64,000 nucleotides of DNA. It comes from Linnemannia hyalina. Taxonomy: Eukaryota; Mortierellomycota; Mortierellomycetes; Mortierellales; Mortierellaceae. A model generated the notes under the pieces. That model had not been told where the DNA came from, made no database searches, and saw nothing but the letters and a program-made list of their open reading frames with translations. Position numbers and translations under genes: made by a program. The first letter of the stretch is position 1. Every line of letters begins with the position of its first letter. Shown here piece by piece: positions 22,213 through 31,675 of this stretch. Location of the stretch: assembly GCA_019671135.1 (NCBI GenBank), contig JAHRHY010000013.1, positions 1 to 64,000 of the forward strand, given 5' to 3'.

Positions 22213-22707
22213 GGAGGCCTTTCAAGTCCAAATTATCATATGGTGTTTGTTACATCTCTGCAGATCTTGACGATATCCACCGCGTCCATTAGAGGAGAGT
22301 GTATGTATGATATCAACCATTTAAAACAACCACTGTAACATTCCTTGCGCGATTATCCTACTAAACACAACTACATTCTCCAAACAACAAAGTCTTCTTA
22401 TTTTTCGCTCACCAATATCTTGAATGTGTTCATCTACTATTAAACTGTAACCCTCACTGCAAGATTCGACAGAGTAGTTCTTGTATGTGATCATCTAAAG
22501 CACTTGTATTCTCAACTGTATCTTTGTCGTGAAATACAGGGGAGAGATTACATTTTAAAAATTCTTGTGCTGTCTATTGCTATTTTATTCTGTGTTCTGT
22601 TGCCCACTATGAAGAGATATGCCAGTTATGGAAGTCAACACTCCGTTCCTTGGACTTTGGATATTTTTTATATGCCTTTTTATATCCTCTGCACATGAAG
22701 GGGCCGC
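22213..22707 (+). mobile_element. E element copy E3 (right end of the tandem array)
   Basis: 495 bp with GGAGGCC/GGGGCCGC ends. Belongs to the second E subfamily (ATTCTTGTG after the TTTTAAAA box, CACCGCGTCCATTAG). The p90 frame is broken by a TAA in the middle. Left flank is the cargo tail (CCACCTA). Right flank is DDE-C sequence CTACGTCAGAGG, whose uninterrupted form GATCTACGTCAG survives at 35569-35580 (minus strand). The array therefore sits in a type C transposase gene at CTA. Confidence 0.9.
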
Positions 22708-22753
22708 CTACGTCAGAGGCAGTCTTTGGTGATCTCATGAAAACATTCGTCAA

Positions 22754-23248
22754 GGAGGCCTTTCAGGTCCAAGTTATCATATGGTGTTTGTTACATCTCT
22801 GTAGATCTCGACAATATCCATAGCGACTATGGGATGAGAATGTATATATGATACCAAGCATATAAGACAACCATTGTAACATTTTTTGTTCAACTATCCT
22901 ACTAAACACCAACCTATTCTCCAAACAACAAAGTCTTCTTATTTTTCGCACACCACACTCTTGAATATGTCCATCTACTATTAACCTGTAACCCTCACTG
23001 CAAGATTCGCCAGAGTAGTTCTTGTATGTCATCATCTAAAGCACTTGTACTCTCAACTGTATCTTTGGGGCGAAATACAGGGGAGAGATTACATTTTAAA
23101 AATTCTTGTGCTGTCTATTGCTATTTTATTCTGTGTTCTGTTGCCCACTATGAAGAGATATGTCAGTTATGGAAGTAAACACTCCGTTCCTTGGGCTTTG
23201 GATATTTTTTATATGCCTTTTTATATCCTCTGCACATGAAGGGGCCGC
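22754..23248 (+). mobile_element. E element copy E4 with CAA target duplication
   Basis: Solo E inserted in the DDE-C fragment. Target duplication CAA at 22751-22753 and 23249-23251. The uninterrupted site (ATTCGCCAAGTTTAA) is preserved in the right-arm paralogue near 35530-35545. This fixes the element ends as GGAGGCC...GGGGCCGC and the duplication as 3 bp. Confidence 0.95.
22763..23035 (-). CDS. p90 of E4
   Basis: Intact 90-codon p90 gene, identical by eye to the E2 copy (9136-9408). This E has the ATTCTTGTG promoter-side variant but the standard coding half, so E4 is a recombinant between subfamilies. Confidence 0.55.
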   Translation of the reverse strand: MMTYKNYSGESCSEGYRLIVDGHIQECGVRKIRRLCCLENRLVFSRIVEQKMLQWLSYMLGIIYTFSSHSRYGYCRDLQRCNKHHMITWT

Positions 23249-23647
23249 CAAGTTTAATAACAAGGAGATTGTAAGAGTTGGATCCAAAAAGGAGTTTAAT
23301 CTTACATTCCGCCTTTGTCTTCTCTTGCTAAATGTTCGCAACTTTGTCAAAGCAGTCGACATCGAAGAGCGGCCACATCATCGTGGATGGATGGAAGAAG
23401 GAGTAGATTATCCACGAGAAAGGCAACTTGTTCCAGAGTTAACTCAAACCGTTACAGTACAAAACAAACTGGAAAATGGTCTTGAGTTACAAAGAATGCA
23501 AGAGAAATTTGTAGGAATAGATGTTGCTTCAGATGATGATGATGAACAAACGTCAAATAAGGATGATGACGAGGAAATGTCAAACCACGAAGATGATAAT
23601 ACCAGTCTATAATTAACAAAAGTCTTTCCAAAGTTTTTAAAAACCTC

Positions 23648-25351
23648 TCAAACGCGCTCGCACTTCATATCAAGTATATTATGTGAATTAACCACTCTAA
23701 TCGCTCGAAATGTCATGAACGGCACACCTTGCACACTACCAATTCTCTGTAGACCTTGAAGATGCTCCACACGCCATGGTCTCCAAATCTTTGCCAACGA
23801 TTTTCCTTCGCGCACCTTTATGCCACATGCTGTAATAAAATGCCAACGACGTTCAGAACGAAATTCTTTGAGACCGGCCGCCACAATGGTATACTCTTCA
23901 TCAGGCTCTAAAATTTGGTGGGCTGCAGTATACATCGAAACATGAATAGTTTTCAGATGTAATACATTTGTGTCTACTGTATCTTCATCATATTCGAAGA
24001 TATCTGCAAGTGGGGCACTATACCTGTTATGAACACGCTTTGGCCAGGCAATAGAGATGTTGTCAACTTCCACAATTCCAACTTTGCTAAATTTACGAAT
24101 GACGTTAGAAGATGCATCCCTCGAAGGAAACATTCCTTTTTGCGAGCCAACAACTAGCGTGATGGCAGTACATCCAGGCTCGCGCTTAAATGTCCTTATT
24201 TCGCCCAAAATAACTTTCTCTTTCCCATTTACCTCTTTTACATGTCCTTCCACAAAGTATATAGGTATATCGTTAAAGGAATAGTTAGCCAGCAAAAGTG
24301 TAATAAGCTCGGGGTTCTTAAAGTTTTGCCACATATATCCATACTTCTTAGAGGTTACCGAATTCCACCAGTGACAATAAGCAAACAGTTTCTCATGTGG
24401 AAAATGTACAGCCACCATCGAGGTAATGCATTTTGCACGTTCCTCCCACTGCATCTCAAAGGAACATTTAAATGTTTTACATTTCTTCAAGAGATTCTTT
24501 GTCTTGTCCATTTCGTCTTGATATGACTGAAGAGATCTCAAAGATGAACCTTCAAACGTCAGCTCGATACGACTATAACCATGCTTTTTATATTTTTTAA
24601 CTCGTCGTCCAAATGCTGTTTTTTTCTCCACCAAATCCTCCAAACGTGAACCAAGACTCTTTCGCACCTCGGCACTTTCCAAAATCTGAACAAATTTGTT
24701 ATACACCTTATATCGGATATTCTTTGTATCCCCTTTTCGACCTCTCCATGAAATGCAATGATGTCCTACTCTTCCCACATCATCGACAATTTTTGTAGTT
24801 TTCGTTTGTTTTAGCAATCTCTCCACGTGCAGTCGTGTGGTAATACGCGTACAATCATAGGCAAAGTCTATGTCATGTAAAGCAATGCCGCTCTCGTTCA
24901 AGCTAGACAACATGTTCGCCAAAATTGGCACAACAATCTTTGCACGGGAAAAATCTAAAGAAACCTTGATGGCAATAAATCCCTGTTGGTATTCTTTTCC
25001 AACAAACAACTTTCTATGGCGTTTGACCATGCGCGGAGAAAAATAGTTATCATCCATTTTAACCTGCCTAGCATCGACCAACTTTACAGATTCCACATTT
25101 AAATCGGTGTGGTTAAATGCATCGCGCAGTTCAGCAATGTATTTTCCAATTGCTGTACCTTTAGTGGTATCGTCAGCAAAGTTATATATACCCCAAAAGA
25201 TGATGGAATCGCAAAAGAGTTTGGAGAATTTGGTGAATCCTTTTCTCTCCACACTGCCAAATGGTGCTGACTGTAGATTACCCACATTTGACAGCAAATG
25301 GGAAACTTCGTTGATGGCTTTGTTTATCAGAGATTCTTTTGTTGGCGACAT
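23648..25351 (-). CDS. Replication-initiator-like protein, type C, left arm (567 aa)
   Basis: Homologue of the type B protein at 16171, starting MSPTKESLINKAINE. Shared blocks: ALHDIDFAYDC, VGHHCISW, IRYKVYNKFVQILESAEV, KSLGSRLEDLVE, SRIELTFEG, AYCHWWNSVTSKKYG, LLLANYSFNDIPIYFVEG, CTAITLVVGSQKGMFP, VGIVEVDNISIAWPKR. As in type B, the YNK / R-x-E order is the basis for suggesting a Rep_trans-like nicking initiator; this is inference. Gene order on its strand: 90-aa gene, 45-nt gap with TTTTAAAAA (25371-25379), this gene, 35-nt gap, convergent DDE. Frame intact, no introns. It differs at many scattered residues from the right-arm copy (33427-35130), so both have evolved for some time without losing the frame. 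Confidence 0.6.
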   Translation of the reverse strand: MSPTKESLINKAINEVSHLLSNVGNLQSAPFGSVERKGFTKFSKLFCDSIIFWGIYNFADDTTKGTAIGKYIAELRDAFNHTDLNVESVKLVDARQVKMDDNYFSPRMVKRHRKLFVGKEYQQGFIAIKVSLDFSRAKIVVPILANMLSSLNESGIALHDIDFAYDCTRITTRLHVERLLKQTKTTKIVDDVGRVGHHCISWRGRKGDTKNIRYKVYNKFVQILESAEVRKSLGSRLEDLVEKKTAFGRRVKKYKKHGYSRIELTFEGSSLRSLQSYQDEMDKTKNLLKKCKTFKCSFEMQWEERAKCITSMVAVHFPHEKLFAYCHWWNSVTSKKYGYMWQNFKNPELITLLLANYSFNDIPIYFVEGHVKEVNGKEKVILGEIRTFKREPGCTAITLVVGSQKGMFPSRDASSNVIRKFSKVGIVEVDNISIAWPKRVHNRYSAPLADIFEYDEDTVDTNVLHLKTIHVSMYTAAHQILEPDEEYTIVAAGLKEFRSERRWHFITACGIKVREGKSLAKIWRPWRVEHLQGLQRIGSVQGVPFMTFRAIRVVNSHNILDMKCERV

Positions 25352-25396
25352 AATAAAAGGTATACTTAGGTTTTAAAAAGTCTATAATTTAGGTCG

Positions 25397-25669
25397 TCAT
25401 TTTTTTCTAAGCATATATTCACCAGCGTCTTTCTCGGTAAGTAATCCATCTGCACGTATTTTGTCACGTAGGAGTTGATAAGACGCCTCTAATAACGTTT
25501 TTATGCCGTTAGTGCCAAATATAGTGGCATCTTGTGGAAAGAGGTTACGATGATAATCTAAAAATTCATCCAAATAGACAAACATACACAATTCCAGATT
25601 CTTCTCATAAATAAAATCTGCAACAACTTCCTGCTGGCGTGCTTTGGTTAAACGTGTAGGCCTGGGCAT
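25397..25669 (-). CDS. 90-aa protein of the type C module (left arm)
   Basis: Starts MPRPTRLTKARQQEVVADF; first gene of the module, 45 nt upstream of the initiator-like gene. Mostly helical by composition, with LFLDYH-like LDEFLDYHRNLFPQD and a basic end (MLRKK). The right-arm paralogue (33108-33380) differs at roughly one residue in six yet keeps length and frame, which supports coding. No family recognised. It could be a small DNA-binding partner of the initiator or transposase (inference from position only). Confidence 0.6.
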   Translation of the reverse strand: MPRPTRLTKARQQEVVADFIYEKNLELCMFVYLDEFLDYHRNLFPQDATIFGTNGIKTLLEASYQLLRDKIRADGLLTEKDAGEYMLRKK

Positions 25670-25747
25670 AATATATTTGCGGCGATAAGACGTCTAAATG
25701 CTCATCCCCCTATATACCTATTTGTCAATTACTCCCTTGAATAGATA

Positions 25748-26242
25748 GGAGGCCTTTCAGGTCCAAGTTATCATATGGTGTTTGTTACATCTCTGTAGAT
25801 CTCGACAATATCCATAGCGACTATGGGATGAGAATGTATATATGATACCAAGCATATAAGACAACCATTGTAACATTTTTTGTTTAACTATCCTACTAAA
25901 CACCAACCTATTCTCCAAACAACAAAGTCTTCTTATTTTTCGCACACCACACTCTTGAATATGTCCATCTACTATTAACCTGTAACCCTCACTGCAAGAT
26001 TCGCCAGAGTAGTTCTTGTATGTCATCATCTAAAGCACTTGTACTCTCAACTGTATCTTTGGGGCGAAATACAGGGGAGAGATTACATTTTAAAAAAACA
26101 TGTGCTGTCTATTGCTATTTTATTCTGTGTTCTGTTGCCCACTATGAAGAGATATGTCAGTTATGGAAGTAAACACTCCGTTCCTTGGGCTTTGGATATT
26201 TTTTATATGCCTTTTTATATCCTCTGCACATGAAGGGGCCGC
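25748..26242 (+). mobile_element. E element copy E5 (left end of the composite)
   Basis: 495 bp. Preceded by ATA (25745-25747) and followed by cargo sequence TACCGAATAAAATAT. Carries intact p90 (25757-26029, minus). Confidence 0.95.
25757..26029 (-). CDS. p90 of E5
   Basis: Intact 90-codon p90, identical to the E2 copy except K for E in the SRIVKQKMLQW block. Confidence 0.55.
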   Translation of the reverse strand: MMTYKNYSGESCSEGYRLIVDGHIQECGVRKIRRLCCLENRLVFSRIVKQKMLQWLSYMLGIIYTFSSHSRYGYCRDLQRCNKHHMITWT

Positions 26243-26403
26243 TACCGAATAAAATATAAAAATATATTTGTATTCTCAACTATGTGCTTGCTGTATGATA
26301 GATACCATCCTACATGCTGTTGTGTATGCAGTTAAGTATAAGCCTTTTTAAAAAATTGTTATTGTTGGTTAACGTCATGACAATCCAATACATAAATATT
26401 ATT

Positions 26404-27693
26404 ATGGATCTAACAAAACACTTCCAACAACTGCTTGATGACCATTGGACTTTCCTCAACGCTGGATGGCCAACAATTACACCACGTAATAATCATCGTA
26501 CTGTAAGCAAGGAAATTGGGTATATGCCAGAAATAAAAGAAACCCTAAATCGACGCCTTGGTCCTATTCCAGTGTACTTCTTTCTTGTTGACATCTGGCC
26601 AAAGGTTAAGTATCCTGGTCCATACAAAGAAGTGGAGAAAGGTCTTTTAATGCTCTATCATCTTGTCGAAGGACTGTCTATGGAAGCAATGGAACCACAC
26701 ATGCTAAAAAGTAGTTTTCATGCAATGCACTCTGTGTTTTATAAGAAAGAATATACTTTGCACAACAAGTACATCACCAACTGTATTGCAACAATGTTCT
26801 CCACAATTAAAATACGCCTATTGTCCGCAAAGGAAAAGAATCCTCCATTATTTAAGCATGTTACATTGCATCTTGATGGTCATGATACAAGAGCAACATA
26901 CAAAGGTGAGAGCAGTGCTGATATGTACTCTTACAAGCTGAAAAAGTCAGGGTTACGCACACAGGTAGCAATGGATTGTAATGGCATGGCTTTATTTGTC
27001 TCCAAATCTGCATCTTGCAAGAACAATGCTGATGGAACAATGCTGCTAACGATGAAGTTGGACAAGAGAGTGCATGAGATGGATTGCATTGCTCTCGATG
27101 GAGGGTATCCACAGTTCTTAAGGAGGCTTATAGATGAGTCTGATACTCTTAAAGTCCAAAATTTCGCTCATCCATACCGTAAACAGAAGAACAAGGAACT
27201 TACACAGGAAGAAGCGTTATACAATACCACCTTTGGTAGTTTCCGCTCGCAGATGGAATCTCTGTTTGCAGACCTTGGTTCCACATTTGAGAAACACAAC
27301 AACCGTACTCCTGTGTTGGTGGATAAGAAACAAACATATAATTTGCAGTTGAAGTTATCTTTGTTACTCTTAAACATGAAAAAGATGGTTGCTTTGTTGA
27401 AGATTTCTGCAGAACCAATTCATACAGCTTGGCTTCGCGAAGGATTCGAGTATCCGACGACAGAGAACGACGTTGAGCAACCAATGGGATATGTTGATGT
27501 TGGTGCGCTAGTGGAGGATGGAAATACAATGGCACAACTCCAGAACAAATTTCTTGGTATTAATCTTCATGGTGATGTTGATGTTAATGTTGATGAGGAC
27601 ACACCAATGGATCAAGCAGTAATAATGCAACCCGGTCTTTCCATTGAGCTTAGAGGTACGAAGCGACAAATGGATGTTAATGGTAATCTGTAG
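26404..27693 (+). CDS. DDE transposase type A, copy 3 (in the composite unit)
   Basis: 429 aa, near-identical to copy 2 (9783-11072); a few substitutions, for example VEGLSMEAMEPHMLKS where copy 2 has VKGLSMEAMEPHMPKS. All catalytic blocks (HLDGHD, DCIALDGGY, RSQMESLF) are intact. Because the surrounding unit has a clean target duplication and identical flanking E copies, this is the best candidate for the enzyme that moved it. An expected TTTTTAAAAAA box precedes the start. The C-terminal tail is acidic (HGDVDVNVDEDTPMD). Confidence 0.88.
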   Translation: MDLTKHFQQLLDDHWTFLNAGWPTITPRNNHRTVSKEIGYMPEIKETLNRRLGPIPVYFFLVDIWPKVKYPGPYKEVEKGLLMLYHLVEGLSMEAMEPHMLKSSFHAMHSVFYKKEYTLHNKYITNCIATMFSTIKIRLLSAKEKNPPLFKHVTLHLDGHDTRATYKGESSADMYSYKLKKSGLRTQVAMDCNGMALFVSKSASCKNNADGTMLLTMKLDKRVHEMDCIALDGGYPQFLRRLIDESDTLKVQNFAHPYRKQKNKELTQEEALYNTTFGSFRSQMESLFADLGSTFEKHNNRTPVLVDKKQTYNLQLKLSLLLLNMKKMVALLKISAEPIHTAWLREGFEYPTTENDVEQPMGYVDVGALVEDGNTMAQLQNKFLGINLHGDVDVNVDEDTPMDQAVIMQPGLSIELRGTKRQMDVNGNL

Positions 27694-28324
27694 ACTTATT
27701 GCAGGTTTTTAAAAGAATAGACATACATGGCCTATTTAGTCAGCTTTAAGATACGGTATTAACTGCCAAGACGCTAATATGCACCGGTATCTATTATTAA
27801 AAGCCATGGTATTATTGTAGTAGATCGGATGCTATTCTATGCTATTCTACAGCATTCCTTTTTATTTAACACAGAGGATAAACACATGTACAAACCTACG
27901 TCATAAAATAATACTACATTCTTAACCATTTTTAAACCCCGTCTTTAATGCCAAGCAGTCTTAATAAGCAAGATCTACGTCATACGAGGAACACTACATT
28001 ATTAACCACTTAGATGCCTTTTTAAAACTCTTTTGTTACTAAGCGCCAAGCAGTGCTAATAAGCAAGCGCTATTAATGTCCATTGTGGCAGTGTTCCTGA
28101 ATTAGTATAAATAAAGGAGTCCACTTCCCTCTTGCTTAATCTTTATCTAGTAACCAACCAACAATTATCCATATCTATACAACCATCCATACCTATACAA
28201 CCATCTTTTATTGCAATTCTTTATATCAGTGTACTAAGCAGCTGCAATCTACCACACATAAACTGAAAACTCATTCACACCCACCATACCACAAGTACAA
28301 TCCATATTATTCATATCCAAAAAC
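27694..28324 (+). promoter_or_regulatory. Promoter region of the intact acidic repeat gene
   Basis: Same layout as 5778-6404: TTTTTAAAAG after the transposase stop, CCTTTTTAAAACTC upstream, TATAAATA at 28106-28113, then the CTATACAACCATC-repeat leader up to the ATG. Confidence 0.5.
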
Positions 28325-30586
28325 ATGAAGTACGTTCAGCTTACAATCGAGCTCATCACCAAGGCCTTTGAGACATTCTCCTCTAAGAAGGGAGTGGAGT
28401 TTAACAAGAAAGATGCAAATAAGATCTTTAAGGCGCTTGATGAGGATGAGGAAGTAGAGAGATACTACTTTTGTGGAGAAAAGTGCACCAAGTCCAAGCG
28501 CAAATGCATGAAGGAAGTTGATGATGAAGGCATGCATTGTTATGTCCACGATCCTGCGCGCAAGTGTCAAGGCACAACTATTAAGGGTGCTAATTGTGGT
28601 AGTGTAGCCAAACTTGGTCAAACATACTGTGGACGTCATCAAGATCAAGATAGAGGTTATATAAAACGTAGTAACAACAACGCACCTGTCGACAAGCGTA
28701 CCAAGTCTTCCAAGGCTTTAAAGAAGACACATACTTCTAAGTTTGTGTCTTCCGATGACGATATGACTTCCGAGGATGAAGAACCAAAGAAGCGAAAGAG
28801 AAACAAGCAGGAGTCATCGGATGAAGAGCCGTCCGATGATGATGATGAAGAAGATATAATTGCCGTCTCCTTTCCGTTGAGTCCAAAGGTAGTTGACATA
28901 ACGTCCAAGAAAAATGTACCACTCGCTAATACATGTATATGGACGCGTTATGCAACTAATCCAGCTTTCCTGTATGCAAAAAGCTTTACTGTAAATGGCA
29001 AGTACATTATTAGGCTAAAGGAAAAGAATCTCTACATTGCATTGTGTCCACCTAAGCTCATGGGCAAGAATCTCCCTGCGCCAGAAATATCTGAGAAAGA
29101 GGCACGCATATTGGCCAAGATGGGTCTTCAAGAGGCAACTTCAGCAGATGTAGAAAAAATAGAAGAGTCTTCTGCTGATGAGAATTCTGACGATGATACA
29201 GATGATGGTGATACGTCTGATAATGCTGACTCTGAGGATGATTCCTCTAAAGATAAAGACTCTGATGATGGCAAGTCCAATAACAGACCTGATGTAGAAT
29301 CTGGAGATGATACCTCTAAGGATAACCCTGATGAAAAACTATCTCATAAAAAGCCATCTAAGGATGATGAGAAGAAGACTTCTCGAAAGAAAAGGCATTC
29401 AGAGATGCCCAAAAATGCAGAGCCATCTTCTAATGTAGATGTTTCTAAGGATGAAAAAGATGAACACACATTTGCACTGGCCACAACGGTGCGTAACATT
29501 AGATCAGAGAAAGACATACCACTTGCAAAGGATGGAGGATGGATGGTTCATCCTAATAACGACATGCTTGAGTATGCAACTAACTTTACGATGAAGGCTA
29601 AGTACATTGTCAAGCTATGTGGAAAGAATACATACGTTGGCCTGTTTACGCTTGATCATCTGCGTGGCGGTGGTGATGTTCCAGAGATGGATATCTTGGA
29701 ACGCTCCATGCTTAGCAAGATGAAACTTCAAGAAATGTCTGATGAAGAGAGAAAGATGCTTTTCAACGAGGAGGTCGAAGTAGAAGAGGAACTACCAGTG
29801 GAAGGACCGACAGATATATCCAAGATGAAATGGAAAAGGTTTCACAAGCAGCAATTGGAGTATTCCAAGAATGTACTTGTAAATGGAAAGCACATTCTCA
29901 AGATCCGCAAGCAAAACATTGTAGTTGGCTTGGTGACTGATGACCACATTGGTGCAGAGAATGTCGACTATGATAATCTTAACCAAAAGGAAAAAGAAAA
30001 GATCTTTGCTATGGGCTTTAAGCCACAATGGTCTAAGGATAGGTCGACAGAGAAAGGTGAACCGGTAGAAAAAATAGATGATGAGGTGCAAGAGTCGAAT
30101 ATTAAGGAAACTTTAGATGAACTTGTAGAAAAAGTAGATGATGAGGTGCAAGAGTCGGATGTTAAGAAAACTCTAGAAGATGGTGGACCTATGGAAAGCG
30201 AAAATGTGAATGCCTCAAGTGTTTACACTACAAAAGACCATCATGATTTTCTGAAGGCAATGGGAGAAGTATATAGCAAAATAACAGCTATCGAAGAAGA
30301 ACTCCGCGAGGAATACGTTTCGGCAGATGGTAATGCAGAAGAAAAAGAACTAATTTTTCACCTAGGTTTGTTGGAGAAAGATTATTCCAACTACGAAACA
30401 TGGCACATGGATAAGTTTGGTTCCCGCGAACCACATTCCGATATATTATGTAAGTTTGCAAAAGAAGGATCTAACAACAGAAAAACCATAGTGCAAAGTG
30501 TATTGGATAGTATTCAAGCCAAAGAGAAAAGTACGATGGAAGAAAAGAAGCCTCTTGAAGTAACATTTGAGACCGCAGAAGAGTAG
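28325..30586 (+). CDS. Acidic multi-repeat protein, intact copy (753 aa)
   Basis: Cargo protein found beside every type A transposase; family not recognised. Layout: residues 1-48 helical; 50-105 Cys/His-rich (C50, C54, C61, C72, H75, C81, C91, C102, H105), with a CQGTTIKGANC...YCGRH motif of zinc-binding type. Basic, possible nuclear signal KKRKRNK at 155-161. Three copies of a ~75-aa repeat at about 190-270, 396-470 and 498-566. Repeat pattern: W, about 10-15 residues, YATN/YSKN, a strand, NGKYI-(V/L)-x-L/I, x3-N, (Y/V)VGL, then EKE...M(G/K)(L/F). Repeats are separated by very acidic Ser/Asp linkers. The end is helical. A nuclear chromatin- or DNA-associated protein is plausible from composition. 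No catalytic motif seen. Confidence 0.7.
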   Translation: MKYVQLTIELITKAFETFSSKKGVEFNKKDANKIFKALDEDEEVERYYFCGEKCTKSKRKCMKEVDDEGMHCYVHDPARKCQGTTIKGANCGSVAKLGQTYCGRHQDQDRGYIKRSNNNAPVDKRTKSSKALKKTHTSKFVSSDDDMTSEDEEPKKRKRNKQESSDEEPSDDDDEEDIIAVSFPLSPKVVDITSKKNVPLANTCIWTRYATNPAFLYAKSFTVNGKYIIRLKEKNLYIALCPPKLMGKNLPAPEISEKEARILAKMGLQEATSADVEKIEESSADENSDDDTDDGDTSDNADSEDDSSKDKDSDDGKSNNRPDVESGDDTSKDNPDEKLSHKKPSKDDEKKTSRKKRHSEMPKNAEPSSNVDVSKDEKDEHTFALATTVRNIRSEKDIPLAKDGGWMVHPNNDMLEYATNFTMKAKYIVKLCGKNTYVGLFTLDHLRGGGDVPEMDILERSMLSKMKLQEMSDEERKMLFNEEVEVEEELPVEGPTDISKMKWKRFHKQQLEYSKNVLVNGKHILKIRKQNIVVGLVTDDHIGAENVDYDNLNQKEKEKIFAMGFKPQWSKDRSTEKGEPVEKIDDEVQESNIKETLDELVEKVDDEVQESDVKKTLEDGGPMESENVNASSVYTTKDHHDFLKAMGEVYSKITAIEEELREEYVSADGNAEEKELIFHLGLLEKDYSNYETWHMDKFGSREPHSDILCKFAKEGSNNRKTIVQSVLDSIQAKEKSTMEEKKPLEVTFETAEE

Positions 30587-31059
30587 ATCAAGAATTTTAA
30601 AAACTGTAGATATACCACTTGCACAAATAAAGCTTTTATATATGGAATACACATGTAATATTATCCTCGTCCCTTCCAATGAGATTCACCAGATATATTA
30701 CCCATCTTTTTAAAAACTTCCACCATCCTTTGCACAATTTACAATATTTCTTTCTTGATCACAGTGGTGTTTATCCACAATCTACTTATATTTAACATTA
30801 CGAAAATTACAATAACTATATCTAATATGTTCTACAATGCATGCACTCTTTATGACATTTATTTTTTCACCATTGGCATGTTTACCAACGATCTGTATAG
30901 GAGGCCGCATATCAACAAATATTATAACAATCGTAACTTCCTACAAAGTATGTTACATCAAACATTATAAAAACCACGATAACTTCATCTGAGACGTTCC
31001 ACAATGCATGCACCCTCACCATTATTGCATTACCCATATTTTTTTAAAACATTCACCTA
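30587..31059. other. Cargo tail between the acidic gene and E6, no gene
   Basis: AT-rich, with TTTTAAAAA after the stop (about 30597), TTTTTAAAAA near 30709 and TTTTTTTAAAA near 31041, ending ACATTCACCTA before E6. Nearly identical to 8656-9126. No credible ORF. Confidence 0.6.
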
Positions 31060-31554
31060 GGAGGCCTTTCAGGTCCAAGTTATCATATGGTGTTTGTTAC
31101 ATCTCTGTAGATCTCGACAATATCCATAGCGACTATGGGATGAGAATGTATATATGATACCAAGCATATAAGACAACCATTGTAACATTTTTTGTTTAAC
31201 TATCCTACTAAACACCAACCTATTCTCCAAACAACAAAGTCTTCTTATTTTTCGCACACCACACTCTTGAATATGTCCATCTACTATTAACCTGTAACCC
31301 TCACTGCAAGATTCGCCAGAGTAGTTCTTGTATGTCATCATCTAAAGCACTTGTACTCTCAACTGTATCTTTGGGGCGAAATACAGGGGAGAGATTACAT
31401 TTTAAAAAAACATGTGCTGTCTATTGCTATTTTATTCTGTGTTCTGTTGCCCACTATGAAGAGATATGTCAGTTATGGAAGTAAACACTCCGTTCCTTGG
31501 GCTTTGGATATTTTTTATATGCCTTTTTATATCCTCTGCACATGAAGGGGCCGC
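31060..31554 (+). mobile_element. E element copy E6 (right end of the composite)
   Basis: 495 bp, looks identical to E5 throughout. Followed by ATA of the target duplication (31555-31557). Confidence 0.95.
31069..31341 (-). CDS. p90 of E6
   Basis: Intact 90-codon p90, same sequence as in E5. Confidence 0.55.
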   Translation of the reverse strand: MMTYKNYSGESCSEGYRLIVDGHIQECGVRKIRRLCCLENRLVFSRIVKQKMLQWLSYMLGIIYTFSSHSRYGYCRDLQRCNKHHMITWT

Positions 31555-31675
31555 ATACAACTTGACATCTATATTAGATATTGTTGTGTATGCCCTCAAA
31601 CACAAACATTGAGAGAAATATTCCCGGGAAAAAACGTGGTATATCAACTATCAAGAGATCACCATTCCGCCTAAT

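Larger units (their letters stand above)
22708..23612 (+). pseudogene. DDE transposase type C, left-arm fragment interrupted by E4
   Basis: Remnant of a type C transposase: 22708-22753, then E4, then 23249-23612. It corresponds to the C-terminal third of the gene at 35166-36446, from the region around the catalytic E (TSEAVFGDLMKTF) to the stop. The open frame 23270-23612 encodes FNNKEIVRVGSKKEFNLTF through an acidic end (DDDDEQTSN...). The rest of the gene (start, both catalytic Asp) is missing to the left, replaced by the E array. It converges on the initiator-like gene at 23648, with TTTTTAAAAA (23634-23643) in the 35-nt gap. Confidence 0.8.
25748..31554 (+). mobile_element. 5.8-kb composite unit E5-DDE-A-acidic protein-E6
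   Basis: Two 495-bp E copies in direct orientation (25748-26242 and 31060-31554, no differences seen) flank a cargo of DDE transposase A3 and the intact acidic repeat gene. The outer flanks are TTGAATAG-ATA on the left (25745-25747) and ATA-CAACTTG on the right (31555-31557), a 3-bp duplication. The empty site survives in the opposite palindrome arm (minus strand at 33028-33045: GAATAGATACAACTTG, one ATA). The whole 5,807 bp therefore inserted as one unit. The structure mimics an LTR element, but there is no gag or reverse transcriptase. Confidence 0.95.

Noticed and set aside
25748..31554. E5 and E6 as LTRs of a retrotransposon
   Set aside because: No gag, reverse transcriptase or integrase between them, no TG...CA ends, and 3-bp instead of 4-6-bp duplication.
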